This document shows, piece by piece, positions 9,777 through 17,595 of a stretch of 64,000 bases of DNA (the stretch's first letter is position 1; every line of letters starts with the position of its first letter). A model generated the notes under the pieces. It had not been told where the DNA came from. It was given only the letters and a program-made list of their open reading frames with translations, and searched no databases. The stretch lies in assembly GCF_000964005.1 (NCBI RefSeq), contig NZ_JXYP01000014.1, positions 186,001 to 250,000 on the forward strand, given 5' to 3'. The position numbers and the translations under genes were made by a program. Source of the stretch: Williamsia herbipolensis (GTDB lineage: Bacteria; Actinomycetota; Actinomycetes; Mycobacteriales; Mycobacteriaceae).

Positions 9777-11708
9777 ATGACCTTCACCGCCGCCCTACGC
9801 CGCTTCGGGCCCCTGTTGCGTCCCGATCGCGCCACGATCGGACTGGCCGCACTCCTCCTGTCGGTGGCCGCCGCGTGCGAGATCGCCGCGGTGTTCTTCC
9901 TCTCCGACCTGATCGACTCCGCGCTGAGCGCGGAGTCCACCGCCGACTTCGTCGAGTCGGCCGTCATCTGGTTGATCGTCACCGCTGTCGCCGCCGCAGC
10001 CGGCTACCTCGGTCTGCTCACCGCGGTGGGTACATCGGAACGCTTCGTGCTGGCACTGCGCACGAAGCTCTATGCGCACGTGCAACGGCTGAGTCCCCGC
10101 ACGCATCGCCGCATCGGGATCGGTGATCTCGTCGCCCGCCACACCGGCGACATCGAGGCCGTCGAACACATGACCGCGTCGGGGCTGTTGCAACTCGCGA
10201 TCGGGCTCGCCCATGTCGTGGGCCTGCTGGTGGTCGCGATCGTCATGAGCTGGCAGGTGTCGACCGTCGCCGTGGCGGCCATCGTTGTCCTGGCGGCGTC
10301 GTCGGCGCTGTTCGGTCGGTCCCAGACCGCGGCCACGCGCGCCGAACGGGTCGCGACCGCCGACATCGGTGTCGCGGTCCACGAGAGCCTCGCCGGCCTC
10401 GAGACGACCGTGGCGTACAACCAGCAGGACCGCGAGCAGCACGTCCTGTCCCGTCACGGTCGGTCGTGGCTGGCGGCCCGGATGTCGCAGACCCGCGTGG
10501 AGGCGGGCTTCGGTGCCGTCATGAACGTCGGCCAGGTGCTCACGATGTTGGCCGTCGCCGTCGTCGGTGCCTGGCAGATCCGTGCGGGCGCACTGAGTCT
10601 CGGTGGTCTCGTCGCTCTCACCGGTTACCTCGGGTACCTCTATCCGAAGGTCCAGGAGATCGCCGAGATCCGCCTCGCGATCGCCTCGTCGGTGGTCAGT
10701 GCCGACCGCGTCGCCGAGATCCTGGACATGCCGGCGTCGACCGTCGACGAACCCACCGCCCATGCGCTGCCCACCGTCCGTCCGCGCCTGGAGCTGTCGG
10801 GCGTCGCCTTCGGCTTCGATCGGCCGCTGCTCACCGATGCGACGCTGTCGGTGCGTCCCGGAGCGATCGTCGCGCTCGTCGGGGCCAGCGGATCCGGGAA
10901 ATCCACTCTGGCGGCGCTGATCACGCGCCTCGAACGCCCCCACCGCGGGACGATCCGAGTCGACGGGAACGACATCACTAGCGCCACAGCGCAATCGGTC
11001 CGCGAGGCCATCACGCTGCTACCGCAGCAGGTCGTGATCCGCAGTGGCACCATCGCCGACAACATCGCTTTCGGGCGACCGGATGCGACCCCCGAGCAGA
11101 TCGCCGACGCCGCGCGCGCGGCCGACGCCCACCGGTTCATCTCAGCCATGCCGCAGGCCTATCAGACGGTGGTGACCGACGGCGGTTTGTCGTTGTCCGG
11201 TGGTCAACGTCAGCGGATCGCCATGGCTCGCGCCCTCATCCGCGACACACCGGTCCTCGTCCTCGACGAGCCGACGACCGGCCTCGACGCCGAGTCGGTG
11301 CACAGGGTCATCGCTCCGATCCGGCGACAGGCGGCCGGGCGGGCCACCCTCGTCATCACCCACGACCGTCGCCTCGCGGCGATGGCCGACGAGGTGATCG
11401 AGCTGCGCGACGGGGTCACGCGACGCATCGATCAGAAGGCGACGACGACGATGACGAGCAACACCACGAGGAGAACCACCACGGCCACGCCGATCAGGGC
11501 GGGTGAGATCGGGCTGACCGGTTCGGGAGTCGGCGGCGAGGGCGCCACCGGTGGTCGGGGTGCGACCGGCGGCTGGGATGCGACCGGTGTCGGGGGTGCC
11601 ACCGGCGGCGGTGGCGTCACCGGAGGAGGTGTGGCCGCCGGTGGTGCGGGGGAGACGGTCGCGCCGGTGATCTCACTGCGGGGACGGATCGGTGCACCGG
11701 TGGGCTGA
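9777..11708 (+). CDS. ABC exporter, fused membrane and ATPase domains
   Basis: This protein of up to 643 residues has a type I ABC exporter membrane domain (six helices in about the first 290 residues). The ATPase domain has Walker A GASGSGKST near residue 370, signature LSLSGGQRQR near 470 and Walker B VLVLDEPTTGLD, ending near residue 550. It is a half-transporter, so it presumably works as a homodimer or with a partner elsewhere. The last 90 residues (Thr-rich, then Gly-rich) are unlike ABC proteins and are the complement of the opposite-strand kinase gene, because no stop occurs until 11706-11708. The two genes therefore overlap tail to tail by 277 bp. The substrate is unknown; the upstream 34-residue peptide is one candidate. 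Confidence 0.88.
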   Translation: MTFTAALRRFGPLLRPDRATIGLAALLLSVAAACEIAAVFFLSDLIDSALSAESTADFVESAVIWLIVTAVAAAAGYLGLLTAVGTSERFVLALRTKLYAHVQRLSPRTHRRIGIGDLVARHTGDIEAVEHMTASGLLQLAIGLAHVVGLLVVAIVMSWQVSTVAVAAIVVLAASSALFGRSQTAATRAERVATADIGVAVHESLAGLETTVAYNQQDREQHVLSRHGRSWLAARMSQTRVEAGFGAVMNVGQVLTMLAVAVVGAWQIRAGALSLGGLVALTGYLGYLYPKVQEIAEIRLAIASSVVSADRVAEILDMPASTVDEPTAHALPTVRPRLELSGVAFGFDRPLLTDATLSVRPGAIVALVGASGSGKSTLAALITRLERPHRGTIRVDGNDITSATAQSVREAITLLPQQVVIRSGTIADNIAFGRPDATPEQIADAARAADAHRFISAMPQAYQTVVTDGGLSLSGGQRQRIAMARALIRDTPVLVLDEPTTGLDAESVHRVIAPIRRQAAGRATLVITHDRRLAAMADEVIELRDGVTRRIDQKATTTMTSNTTRRTTTATPIRAGEIGLTGSGVGGEGATGGRGATGGWDATGVGGATGGGGVTGGGVAAGGAGETVAPVISLRGRIGAPVG

Positions 11709-12763
11709 CCGGTCGGACGCGGACCCGTCGATGACGGTGCATGCGACGTCGTCGGGTGTACGCGCGCCGCGGGCAGTCCCGTCTCGGTGCGGGGCGCGCT
11801 TCGTGAACCCCGTGTCGTCGAACGTCCTCCGAGACCCCAGATCGGGATGGCGCTGTCGGTGCGCGGCAGTGGAGAGGCGAGCACCGCCGCCGGGTTGCCG
11901 CCCGGTCCGGCCGCCACGGCGGCGAGCAGATCGCGAGCCCGGGCCATCGTCGGTCGGTTGCCCGGGCTCGGCTCGAGCATCGCCAGCAGTGCCGGCGTCA
12001 GATCACCGGCGCGCACAGGCGGATTGATCTCTCCGCGCGCGACGCGGTGCAGCAGTTTCAGGGAGTCCTCGTCGACACCGAACGGCGGTTCGCCCTCCAC
12101 CATGGTGAAGACTGTCGCACCCAGCGAGTACACATCGGAGGCCTCGGTGGGCTCCGCCCCGCGGGCCACCTCGGGCGCGAAATAGGCCGGGGTACCGGTG
12201 ATCACGCCGGTGTCGGGTCCGGCCGCCTCGTCCTTGGCGCGGGAGATGCCGAAGTCGGAGATCTTCACCGTCCCGGCGTCGCGGCCGGTGTTGGCGATCA
12301 GGATGTTGCCGGGCTTGATGTCGCGGTGGACGATGCCTTCGCGGTGCGCGGTCGCCATCGCCGACGCGACCTGGGCGCCGATCTGCGCCGCGTGGCGCAT
12401 CGACAACGTGCCGGTGGTGTGCAGGATCTGCGCGACGCTGCGCGAGGGGAGGTACTCCATCACCAGCCAGGGCTCGCCGCCGTCGACGGCGATGTCGTGC
12501 ATGGCGATCGCGTTGCGGTGGGCCAGACGCGCCGCCATCCGTCCCTCCCGCAGGGCGCGGGTACGCACGTCGTCCGCGGACTCCTCGGTGAGCCCCTCGG
12601 TCGACACCACCTGCTTGACGGCCACCTCGCGGTCGAGCAGCTGATCACGCGCCAGCCACACCGCACCCATGCCGCCGCCACCCAGCTTCGACCGCAGTCG
12701 GTACCGGCCGGCGACGAGCGAGCCGGGGCCCCGGATCTCGCGGGGTGTACGTGGAGCGGTCAC
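11432..12763 (-). CDS. PknB-type Ser/Thr protein kinase, C-terminally anchored
   Basis: This 443-residue kinase has a Gly-rich loop LGGGGMGAVWLA, ATP-site Lys50 (VAVKQ), catalytic loop HRDIKPGN with Asp148, DFG 170-172 and the activation segment ending GTPAYFAPE. A Pro-rich linker (about residues 290-420) then leads to one C-terminal membrane helix near residues 425-441 with almost nothing outside, so there is no PASTA or other sensor domain. Such kinases phosphorylate cytoplasmic partners at the membrane. Its 3' quarter overlaps the convergent ABC exporter gene. The ECF41 sigma gene ends 73 bp upstream on the same strand. Confidence 0.93.
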   Translation of the reverse strand: MTAPRTPREIRGPGSLVAGRYRLRSKLGGGGMGAVWLARDQLLDREVAVKQVVSTEGLTEESADDVRTRALREGRMAARLAHRNAIAMHDIAVDGGEPWLVMEYLPSRSVAQILHTTGTLSMRHAAQIGAQVASAMATAHREGIVHRDIKPGNILIANTGRDAGTVKISDFGISRAKDEAAGPDTGVITGTPAYFAPEVARGAEPTEASDVYSLGATVFTMVEGEPPFGVDEDSLKLLHRVARGEINPPVRAGDLTPALLAMLEPSPGNRPTMARARDLLAAVAAGPGGNPAAVLASPLPRTDSAIPIWGLGGRSTTRGSRSAPRTETGLPAARVHPTTSHAPSSTGPRPTGQPTGAPIRPRSEITGATVSPAPPAATPPPVTPPPPVAPPTPVASQPPVAPRPPVAPSPPTPEPVSPISPALIGVAVVVLLVVLLVIVVVAF

Positions 12764-12814
12764 GGGAATCGAGGTTAGTGGACGAACTGTGTGCTCGTGC
12801 GGATGTACACCTCA

Positions 12815-12833
12815 ACCGACCCGCGGCGTCGGT
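12815..12833 (-). terminator. Short hairpin after the ECF41 gene
   Basis: ACCGAC (12815-12820) and GTCGGT (12828-12833) pair around a 7-nt GC-rich loop just past the sigma-factor stop codon. It is a modest candidate terminator between the sigma operon and the kinase gene. Confidence 0.4.
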
Positions 12834-12835
12834 CC

Positions 12836-13726
12836 TCAGCGGGCGATCACGTGGGAGGCGGTGACCTCGGCGAGTTTGTCGGGGTTGCGGACGACGTACA
12901 CCCCGGAGATGGTCGTACCCCTGCTCTCGAGGACGAACACCGAGTCGACGGCGCCGGCGGAGGTGATGATCACCGCGGGTGACCCGTTGTAGCGCGCGGG
13001 TTCGAAACCGGGTTCCGGGATCCCCCGCCGGGCGATGCCGACGAGGAAGCGGCTGACGGCATCGGCGCCGTGGATCGGTCGACGGGCCGCGTTGACCTTG
13101 CCGCCACCGTCGGAGATCAACACCGCATCGGGCGCCAACATGTCCATCAGCCCCTGGACGTCCCCGGTCATCGCCGCGGTGAGGAAGGCGGTGGTGACCT
13201 CGGCGACATCACCGTCGGCGTCGAACCGTCGCCGGCGCGACTGCACGTGCGACCGTGCACGATGCGACATCTGACGGACCGCGGCGACCGAACGTCCCAC
13301 GGCGGCGGCGATCTCGGCGTGGGAGAACCCGAAGACCTCCCGCAGCACGAACACCGCCCGCTCGTCGGGACCGAGGGTCTCGAGGACGACCATCATCGCC
13401 ATCGACACCGACTCGCTCAGCACGACATCGGCCTCGGGGTCACTGTCGTCGAGACGCAGCGGCTCCGGAAGCCACGGCCCGACGTAGTCCTCGCGTCGAC
13501 GGGATGCCGAACGCAGTGCGTTCAACGACTGGCGCGTGACGATCGCCGCGAGATACGAGCGGTCGGCGTCGACCGTGTCGAGATCGACGTCGGCCCACCG
13601 CAGGTAACTCTCCTGCAGGACGTCGTCGGCGTCGGTGGTCGAACCGGTGATCTCGTAGGCGATCGTGAACAGCAGCGGTCGCAGCGCGGTGAAGACCTGC
13701 GCGTGATCCCGGACCGGACCGGTCAC
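12836..13726 (-). CDS. ECF41-type sigma factor with SnoaL-like tail
   Basis: This 296-residue sigma factor has sigma-2 in about residues 5-75 (LLFTIAYEITGSTTDADDVLQ), sigma-4 in about 108-165 and a C-terminal SnoaL-like domain. It carries both ECF41 signature motifs: DGGGK (residues 206-210) and NPDKL (281-285). In ECF41 proteins this tail replaces a separate anti-sigma factor. GTG 13726 overlaps the stop codon of the upstream oxidoreductase as GTGA, which fixes the start and implies translational coupling. ECF41 genes typically sit beside carboxymuconolactone decarboxylases, oxidoreductases or epimerases, and the coupled oxidoreductase fits that rule. It is sometimes called SigJ in mycobacteria. 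Confidence 0.93.
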   Translation of the reverse strand: MTGPVRDHAQVFTALRPLLFTIAYEITGSTTDADDVLQESYLRWADVDLDTVDADRSYLAAIVTRQSLNALRSASRRREDYVGPWLPEPLRLDDSDPEADVVLSESVSMAMMVVLETLGPDERAVFVLREVFGFSHAEIAAAVGRSVAAVRQMSHRARSHVQSRRRRFDADGDVAEVTTAFLTAAMTGDVQGLMDMLAPDAVLISDGGGKVNAARRPIHGADAVSRFLVGIARRGIPEPGFEPARYNGSPAVIITSAGAVDSVFVLESRGTTISGVYVVRNPDKLAEVTASHVIAR

Positions 13727-14871
13727 CGCCGGGGTCCGCGTGTCCAGGAGTACGAGCCGCCCTTGCGGCCCTCGCCGGCGATCCACCGCACCGTCATACG
13801 GCACACCTGTTCCTTCACGAGCCCACCGGCGCGCCCACCGATGTGCACTCGCCGAGGTCGGTCGGATCGATCGGTGAGCACGACGGTGCCGCCGTCGCGG
13901 CCCAGACCGATGCACTGCGCCGCGAAGCCCTGGTCGACGCGGCGGGGTGGCGTGCCGTCGAGCAGCGCGGTCACCGTGCCCGCGGCCTGCGCCCCCAGCG
14001 GCAACGCCGCCTGGCAGCTCATCCGCAGGTCGATGCCGTCGACCACCACGGCGTCCCCGGCCCCGACGATCCGCGGATCGGACACGCTCACCAGGTGGTC
14101 GTCGACACGCAGTCGACCGGAGTCGTCGGTTGCCAACCCGCTGTCGCGGGCGAGTGGGGGAACACCGAATCCCGTTGTCCAGACGGTGATGTCGGCGGCC
14201 AGCGTGCGACCGTCGGCGAGAGTGACCTTGCTGTCGGAGACCTCGCTCGCCGTGGTGCCGTCGATGACGTCGACCCCGAGACGTCGCAGGCGCCGCGCGA
14301 CCGATCGTGCCCCGCTCGCCCCGGCCGTGGGCACCAGACCGCCACCGGCCACCAGCGTCACCGACCCGTGCGGTCGGACCTGTGCCATCTCGGCGGCCAC
14401 CTCCACACCGGTCAGGCCGCCGCCGACCACCACGATCGCGGCGTCGCGGGGTGCGCCGGCCAGTCGGTCGGCGAGCCGCTGCGCCTCGTCGGCGTCACCC
14501 AACCGGTCCGCGAACTCCGCGACGCCGGGAACCGACGACGAGCCGGTCCCGCTGCCGACGGCGTAGATCATCGCGTCGTAGGTCAGTGATCGTTCGCCAT
14601 CGCCATTGCCATCGAGGACGACGCGGCGGGCGGGTCCGTCGATCCGCGTGACGGCGGCCTGGACACGGGTGATCTCCGGATGCAGCAGGGTCGCGAAGTC
14701 GAGGGTCGCGGCGCCGGTGCCCGCGGCGAGCTGGTGGAGCCGGATGCGTTCGACGAACCGCGGATGCGGATCGATCAGGGTCACCCGCGCGGCACCGGTC
14801 GCCTGCAGTCGGTTGGCGGCCATGCATCCCGCATAGCCGGCCCCGATGACGATCACGTGATGGTCGGTCAT
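13723..14871 (-). CDS. FAD-dependent pyridine-nucleotide oxidoreductase (NDH-2-like)
   Basis: This 382-residue flavoprotein has an N-terminal FAD motif, VIVIGAGYAGCMAANRL, and a second dinucleotide motif, VVVGGGLTGVEVAAEMA, for NAD(P)H. The FAD-proximal GAGDAVV follows near the C-terminal third. It resembles type II NADH dehydrogenases and related quinone or small-molecule reductases, but no C-terminal membrane anchor is visible. ATG 14871 follows AGAGGAAG, a good ribosome site; longer frames run into unrelated sequence. It is the first gene of the ECF41 operon and probably the main target of that sigma factor. The substrate is unknown. Confidence 0.87.
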   Translation of the reverse strand: MTDHHVIVIGAGYAGCMAANRLQATGAARVTLIDPHPRFVERIRLHQLAAGTGAATLDFATLLHPEITRVQAAVTRIDGPARRVVLDGNGDGERSLTYDAMIYAVGSGTGSSSVPGVAEFADRLGDADEAQRLADRLAGAPRDAAIVVVGGGLTGVEVAAEMAQVRPHGSVTLVAGGGLVPTAGASGARSVARRLRRLGVDVIDGTTASEVSDSKVTLADGRTLAADITVWTTGFGVPPLARDSGLATDDSGRLRVDDHLVSVSDPRIVGAGDAVVVDGIDLRMSCQAALPLGAQAAGTVTALLDGTPPRRVDQGFAAQCIGLGRDGGTVVLTDRSDRPRRVHIGGRAGGLVKEQVCRMTVRWIAGEGRKGGSYSWTRGPRR

Positions 14872-14926
14872 GGTCTTCCTCTCGCCGGGTCGGTGGCGAC
14901 ACTTGTCGGCGTCGTCACCCCCTTCA

Positions 14927-14953
14927 GACACCGGTCGGACCGAGAACGTGACA
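14927..14953 (-). promoter_or_regulatory. ECF41-type promoter
   Basis: Read on the minus strand, TGTCACG (14953-14947) is followed after exactly 16 nt by TGTC (14930-14927). The reported ECF41 promoter is TGTCACA, about 16 nt, then CGTC, so both elements match with one change each. It lies about 55 bp before the oxidoreductase start, consistent with the sigma factor driving its own operon. Confidence 0.65.
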
Positions 14954-14962
14954 GGCGCCGGT

Positions 14963-15787
14963 CTACGGGGTGTTGTCGAATCGGCTGCGCGCGGCCACCC
15001 AGCGGTGGAGCACGTCGTCGGTGGGCACCACGTCCCCGTCGGGGGAGCGGGTGTCGGAGCCGCGGATCTCCTCGTGCAGGTGTTCCATCGTGGCGTCGAG
15101 TCGGTGTGCGGTCTCGGCCGCCTCGGCCAGTTCGTCGAGCAGACCGGCGGGCACCACCGTGTCGTACTTGTAATAGATCTTGTGCTCGAGGCTGGCCCAG
15201 AAATCCATGGCAATGGTGCGGATCTGGAGTTCCACGGTCACGGTGACCACCCGGTCGCTCATGTTGACCGGGATCGCCAGCAGCGCATGAAGGCTGCGGT
15301 AGCCGTTGGGTTTGGGACGGGCGATGTAGTCGCGGATCTCGATCACCGTCACGTCGTCCTGGCGGGTCAACATGTCGAGCACGCGGTAGACATCGGACAC
15401 GAACGAGGTGGTGACGCGGACCCCGGCGATGTCGGTGATGGCCGCGCGGATGCCGTCGAAGGTCGGCGGGCACTTCTTGCGACCGATCTTGTCAAGGATG
15501 CTGTCGGGTGACTTCAGTCGCGACGACAGGTTCTCGATCGGGTTGTAGTCGTGCAGGTGGGTGAGCTCGTCGCGCAGGATGGCGATCTTCGTGTGCACGG
15601 TGTCGATGCCGAACTTGTACTCCATCATGAAGCGCGCGAAGTCATCTCGCAGCTGCCGCATGTCGGCGTGTCCCACACCGTCGGGGAACATCTCGGTGGG
15701 GATCAGGTCGGGCAGCCGTGGGTTCGAGACTGTGATGTCCGATTCGGTCACGCCACGACTGTACGTATCGCCGGGGGAGTCAGTCAT
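14963..15787 (-). CDS. Small alarmone synthetase, RelA/SpoT domain
   Basis: This 274-residue protein has a single (p)ppGpp synthetase domain. The core includes the ATP-site region DIAGVRVTTSF, the G-loop RPKPNGYRSLH and the catalytic stretch VELQIRTIAMDFWASLEHK. There is no HD hydrolase, TGS or ACT domain, so it belongs to the small alarmone synthetases that transfer pyrophosphate from ATP to GDP, GTP or GMP. The N-terminal 60 residues and the acidic tail are predicted helical and may aid oligomerisation. ATG 15787 overlaps the XRE regulator gene end by 8 bp, implying one transcript. The main bifunctional Rel is not in this window. Confidence 0.88.
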   Translation of the reverse strand: MTDSPGDTYSRGVTESDITVSNPRLPDLIPTEMFPDGVGHADMRQLRDDFARFMMEYKFGIDTVHTKIAILRDELTHLHDYNPIENLSSRLKSPDSILDKIGRKKCPPTFDGIRAAITDIAGVRVTTSFVSDVYRVLDMLTRQDDVTVIEIRDYIARPKPNGYRSLHALLAIPVNMSDRVVTVTVELQIRTIAMDFWASLEHKIYYKYDTVVPAGLLDELAEAAETAHRLDATMEHLHEEIRGSDTRSPDGDVVPTDDVLHRWVAARSRFDNTP

Positions 15788-16364
15788 CGGTGCGCACGTG
15801 CGCGCGCTCGCCCTGCTTGCCGAACAGCATCAGCACCTCGGCCGGGCCCCGATCGGTGGTACCGATCCAGTGCGGCAGGTGGGTGTCGAACTCGGCGGCC
15901 TCACCGGGAGCGAGTTCGAGGTCGCGGTCGCCGAGGACGAGGCGTACACGGCCGTCGAGCACATAGAGCCACTCGTAGCCCTCGTGCGATCCGGTGGTCA
16001 CGCGGTCGCCGGGGCTTGCGGTCGGGATCACCACCTTGTATGCCTGCAGTCCGCCGGCGCGACGGGTCAGCGGGAGGTAGGTCCGGCCGTGTCGGTCGAT
16101 GGGCCGCAGCGTGATCCGCGGATCCCCGGTCTCGGGTGCACCCACCAGATCGTCGAGGGCGACGCGGTACTCGCGAGCGAGGGGGAGCAGTTGCTCGAGC
16201 GTCGGCTTGCGCTGGCCGGATTCCAGTCGCGAGAGGGTGCTGACCGAGATGCCGGTCGCGTCGGAGACCTCGGTGAGGGTGGCCTCGCGGCGGGTGCGGA
16301 GCGTGCGCAGCCGCGGTCCGACGGCGGCGAGCACGGAGTCGGTGTCGGTGAGTGGGTCGGCCAT
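15780..16364 (-). CDS. XRE-family regulator with cupin domain
   Basis: This 194-residue regulator has an N-terminal helix-turn-helix (about residues 15-70: LRTLRTRREATLTEVSDATGISVSTLSRLESGQRKPT). A C-terminal cupin sensor domain (about 115-185) contains SHEGYEWLYVLDGRVRLVLGDRDLELAPGEAAEF. Proteins of this build bind small metabolites and regulate an adjacent enzyme. The start ATG 16364 follows GGGCCC only, so translation initiation is weak or leaderless. It is divergent from a thioredoxin-reductase-like gene, with a shared 93-bp promoter holding inverted repeats, and it precedes the alarmone synthetase gene. Confidence 0.9.
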   Translation of the reverse strand: MADPLTDTDSVLAAVGPRLRTLRTRREATLTEVSDATGISVSTLSRLESGQRKPTLEQLLPLAREYRVALDDLVGAPETGDPRITLRPIDRHGRTYLPLTRRAGGLQAYKVVIPTASPGDRVTTGSHEGYEWLYVLDGRVRLVLGDRDLELAPGEAAEFDTHLPHWIGTTDRGPAEVLMLFGKQGERAHVRTDD

Positions 16365-16373
16365 GGGCCCATT

Positions 16374-16399
16374 TTGCCATATCGGCAAGAATGTTTGCC
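16374..16399. promoter_or_regulatory. Probable XRE operator in a divergent promoter
   Basis: TTGCC (16374-16378) and GGCAA (16384-16388) form an inverted repeat, TTGCCATATCGGCAA, followed at one helical turn by a further TTTGCC half-site (16394-16399). The site starts 10 bp before the XRE regulator start and lies about 60 bp from the divergent reductase start, a classic place for autoregulation plus control of the neighbour. Confidence 0.6.
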
Positions 16400-16457
16400 A
16401 GCATCTGCGGTGGGGTTGCAGTGTGGTTCTCACGACCGATGACCGGAGGAGAACGTG

Positions 16458-17426
16458 ATGGACGAGATGATGGACGTGGCCGTGATCGGAGGCGGCGCGG
16501 CAGGTTTGGCGACGGGGGTGACCGCGAGTCGGTCACGTCGATCGGTGGTGGTGATCGACGCGGGGTCGCCGCGCAACGCCACCGCCGCCGGGGCGCACAA
16601 CGTCCTCACCCGCGAGGGGATCTCACCCGCCGAGTTGGGGTCGCTCGGCCGTGCCGAGGTGGAGCACTACGGCGGTGTGGTCGTCAGCGGGACCGCGGTG
16701 CGCGTCGACGGCGGCATCGGGGACTTCACGGTGGTCCTCGACGGCGGACGCACGGTGCGCGCTCGGCGGATCGTGATCGCCGCCGGCGTCACCGACGATC
16801 TGCCCGACATCCCGGGCCTGCGCGAGCGGTGGGGGCGCGACGTCCTGCACTGCCCGTTCTGTCACGGGTGGGAGGTGCGTGATCAGGCCATCGTCATCAT
16901 CGCGACCGGGTCGACGTCGGCGCATCAGGCGCAGATGTTCCGTCAGTTGAGCGAGAACGTGACGATCGCCCGCAACACCGCGCCCGAGTTCGACGCGGAG
17001 ACCCTCGAGCAGCTCACGGCCCGCGGCATCGGCGTCGTCGACGGGGCCGTGGCGGAGGTGGTGGTGGTCGACGACCGGCTGGTCGGGGTGCGACTGGCGT
17101 CGGGTGAGGTGATCGGCTGCGACGCTGCGGTCGTCGCGACCACGGGTCGCGTGTTCGGTGCGGTGGTGGAGTCGCTCGGTCTCGCGGTGTCGGAGGTCCG
17201 CTTCGGCGACCATCTGATGGCCACGGTGATCGACGTCAATCCGATGGGCGCGACCACCGTTCCCGGCGTCTTCGCCGCGGGCAACGTCGCCGACGCCCGC
17301 GCGACGGTGATCGCCTCGGCCGCGGCTGGGGTCAACGTCGCGATGGGCGTGCACGCGAGCCTCATGGCCGACGACATCGCCGGCGCGCTGGCCGCGCATC
17401 GGGAACGGTCCGGCGCGGCCGTCTGA
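16458..17426 (+). CDS. Thioredoxin-reductase-like FAD oxidoreductase
   Basis: This 322-residue flavoprotein resembles thioredoxin reductase. It has FAD motif VAVIGGGAAGLATGV, a redox CxxC in HCPFCHGWEV and a C-terminal GVFAAGNVADA motif. The segment expected to carry the NADPH GxGxxA/G motif reads VIIATGSTSAHQAQMF and is altered, so NADPH use and true thioredoxin reduction are uncertain. ATG 16458 lies 7 nt after GGAGGA (16445-16450); GTG 16455 is also possible. This enzyme type commonly pairs with a divergent XRE-cupin regulator in actinobacteria, as here. Confidence 0.87.
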   Translation: MDEMMDVAVIGGGAAGLATGVTASRSRRSVVVIDAGSPRNATAAGAHNVLTREGISPAELGSLGRAEVEHYGGVVVSGTAVRVDGGIGDFTVVLDGGRTVRARRIVIAAGVTDDLPDIPGLRERWGRDVLHCPFCHGWEVRDQAIVIIATGSTSAHQAQMFRQLSENVTIARNTAPEFDAETLEQLTARGIGVVDGAVAEVVVVDDRLVGVRLASGEVIGCDAAVVATTGRVFGAVVESLGLAVSEVRFGDHLMATVIDVNPMGATTVPGVFAAGNVADARATVIASAAAGVNVAMGVHASLMADDIAGALAAHRERSGAAV

Positions 17427-17490
17427 GAGGTCGTACCCGATCGGCGCACTGCCGATTGACGGTTGTCGGACCCCGCACCTACGATCGGAA

Positions 17491-17506
17491 TCGAAAACCT
17501 GTTCGA
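17491..17506. promoter_or_regulatory. LexA (SOS) box for imuA'-imuB
   Basis: TCGAAAACCTGTTCGA matches the actinobacterial LexA consensus TCGAAC-N4-GTTCGA with one change. It is 90 bp before the imuA' start and is the expected control site for this DNA-damage operon. Confidence 0.85.
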
Positions 17507-17595
17507 ACGGTCGTGAGTGTTCGCACCTTCCCTGCGCACACCTTCCCCGCGACTCCCATGAGGTGTTGAGGCTCGAGGTGTTGAGGAATGGTGCG

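Noticed and set aside
11520-11660. Gly-rich repeat domain at the ABC exporter C-terminus as a functional module
   Set aside because: It is the complement of the Pro-rich linker codons of the opposite kinase gene, so the repeat pattern is explained without selection on the exporter.
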